Of a stretch of 31,165 bases of DNA, positions 30,517 through 31,165 are shown in pieces. Every line of letters begins with the position of its first letter. Positions within the stretch are counted from its first letter, which is position 1. Under the pieces are notes generated by a model. It saw nothing but the letters and a program-made list of their open reading frames with translations, had not been told where the DNA came from and made no database searches. The stretch spans positions 1-31,165 of the forward strand of contig JSYX01000414.1 in the NCBI GenBank assembly GCA_000787465.1, read 5' to 3'. This DNA is from Thermomucor indicae-seudaticae (Eukaryota; Mucoromycota; Mucoromycetes; Mucorales; Lichtheimiaceae). The position numbers were made by a program, and so were the translations under genes.

Positions 30517-31165
30517 TGGGTTGGGGCAGCAGCAGCGTATGAGAAAGAATATCTGTCAACAAAAAGAAAGAAAGGGAAAACAGCCTATTACGAGGACAAT
30601 ATTTTCGGAAAAGGAGAGGGAGATGGGTCTTGCTCGAGAGTTGAACCTCTTTTTTAGGAAGGTCTCATTGTGTTACAAAGCGAGATGTAATATGGAGGCT
30701 TCTTCCTAATGGATAGCGTTTCCTAAAATTTTATTGGCGCTTCGCGTTTGATGATTTGCGCTGCGCTTCAATTGCCTTTGGCGCCAGCAAATGGCGTTAC
30801 CTGGGAGATTAAAAAAATCTGCTGATGAGGCCAAGTGCCAAAACTGGGTCCTGCCGATGAAATTCTTAGACCTCCAACGAAGTTGCAATGCAGAGAAAAA
30901 GAATTGATCGCACTGACTGGGAGAAACGTTGTCTTCTTCATTGCAAGCACTTTTCAAATCTGCCAGCGGAACTCCAATGAGTGGCGAAAGGCAGAACCAA
31001 TGCTTTCTACCCTACGTTACTCTCTTTTCATTCCACCGTAAAGTTAACATTGCCTTTTCCTTTCAAGAGCAGATTGTAGGCCAGCAGTTCTAAAGGTAAT
31101 GTTCCTATATATCAAATTAGCGTCGTCGAGCTAGCACGTTTGCATGCCCTTAGATATAAATTTGC
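30517..31165. other. upstream region of the kinase gene to the window edge
   Basis: About 650 bp without a supported gene. The first part is presumably kinase promoter and 5' leader (purine-rich on the plus strand). Short open frames at 30706-31041 on both strands resemble nothing I recognise. Confidence 0.5.

Noticed and set aside
30850..30870. TGAAATTCTTAGAC, resembling a conserved 18S rRNA string
   Set aside because: Flanking bases do not match 18S rRNA, so there is no rDNA fragment.
1..31165. CRISPR arrays, prokaryotic operons or prophage
   Set aside because: No repeat-spacer arrays or prokaryotic gene layout; all clear genes are intron-containing fungal genes.

Overview
The window looks like nuclear DNA of a fungus of the Mucoromycota, most likely Mucorales. 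Genes are compact and interrupted by many short introns (about 50-75 nt, GT...AG). The marker is a divergent carRP/carB pair: a fused lycopene cyclase-phytoene synthase beside a phytoene desaturase, the arrangement known from Mucor, Blakeslea and Phycomyces. All exon models were built by hand from splice signals, reading frame and protein family; no search was run.

Left edge (1-2240): decayed sequence. It holds a Pol III-type tRNA-like fragment, a frame-broken XPG/FEN1-like (asteroid-type) nuclease relic and a fragment of a MULE-type transposase, the last two on the minus strand. Next comes an intact aha1 (Hsp90 co-chaperone, 2516-3946, +) that appears to contain a 6-nt microexon. From 5368 to 8665 lie a four-finger C2H2 transcription factor (+), an unrecognised coiled-coil protein (+) and a beta-carbonic anhydrase (-). 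A gene-poor stretch with two more coding relics surrounds an ATF/CREB-type bZIP gene (9855-10558, -), followed by a two-AT-hook protein (11951-12601, -).

Centre (12988-17378): carRP (-) and carB (+) diverge from a 706-bp intergenic region with a TATA-like box facing each gene. Together they convert geranylgeranyl diphosphate to phytoene, desaturate it to lycopene and cyclise it to beta-carotene.

Right part: a small PPxY/CaaX protein (18250-18603, +), a RING-plus-RRM protein (19077-20696, +), methylthioadenosine phosphorylase (20789-21752, -; methionine salvage), a full-length PDR-type ABC transporter (21987-26640, -; 7 exons, 1432 aa) and a KIN1/MARK-type kinase with a C-terminal KA1-like region (27644-30516, -; 6 exons, 851 aa). 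Outside the carotenoid pair the genes look like ordinary, functionally unrelated fungal neighbours.

The most interesting observations are the Aha1 microexon, which encodes exactly the part of the NxNNWHW motif that skipping would delete in frame; the carRP/carB bidirectional promoter with a near-palindrome; the RING+RRM architecture; and the small protein combining PY motifs with a prenylation box.
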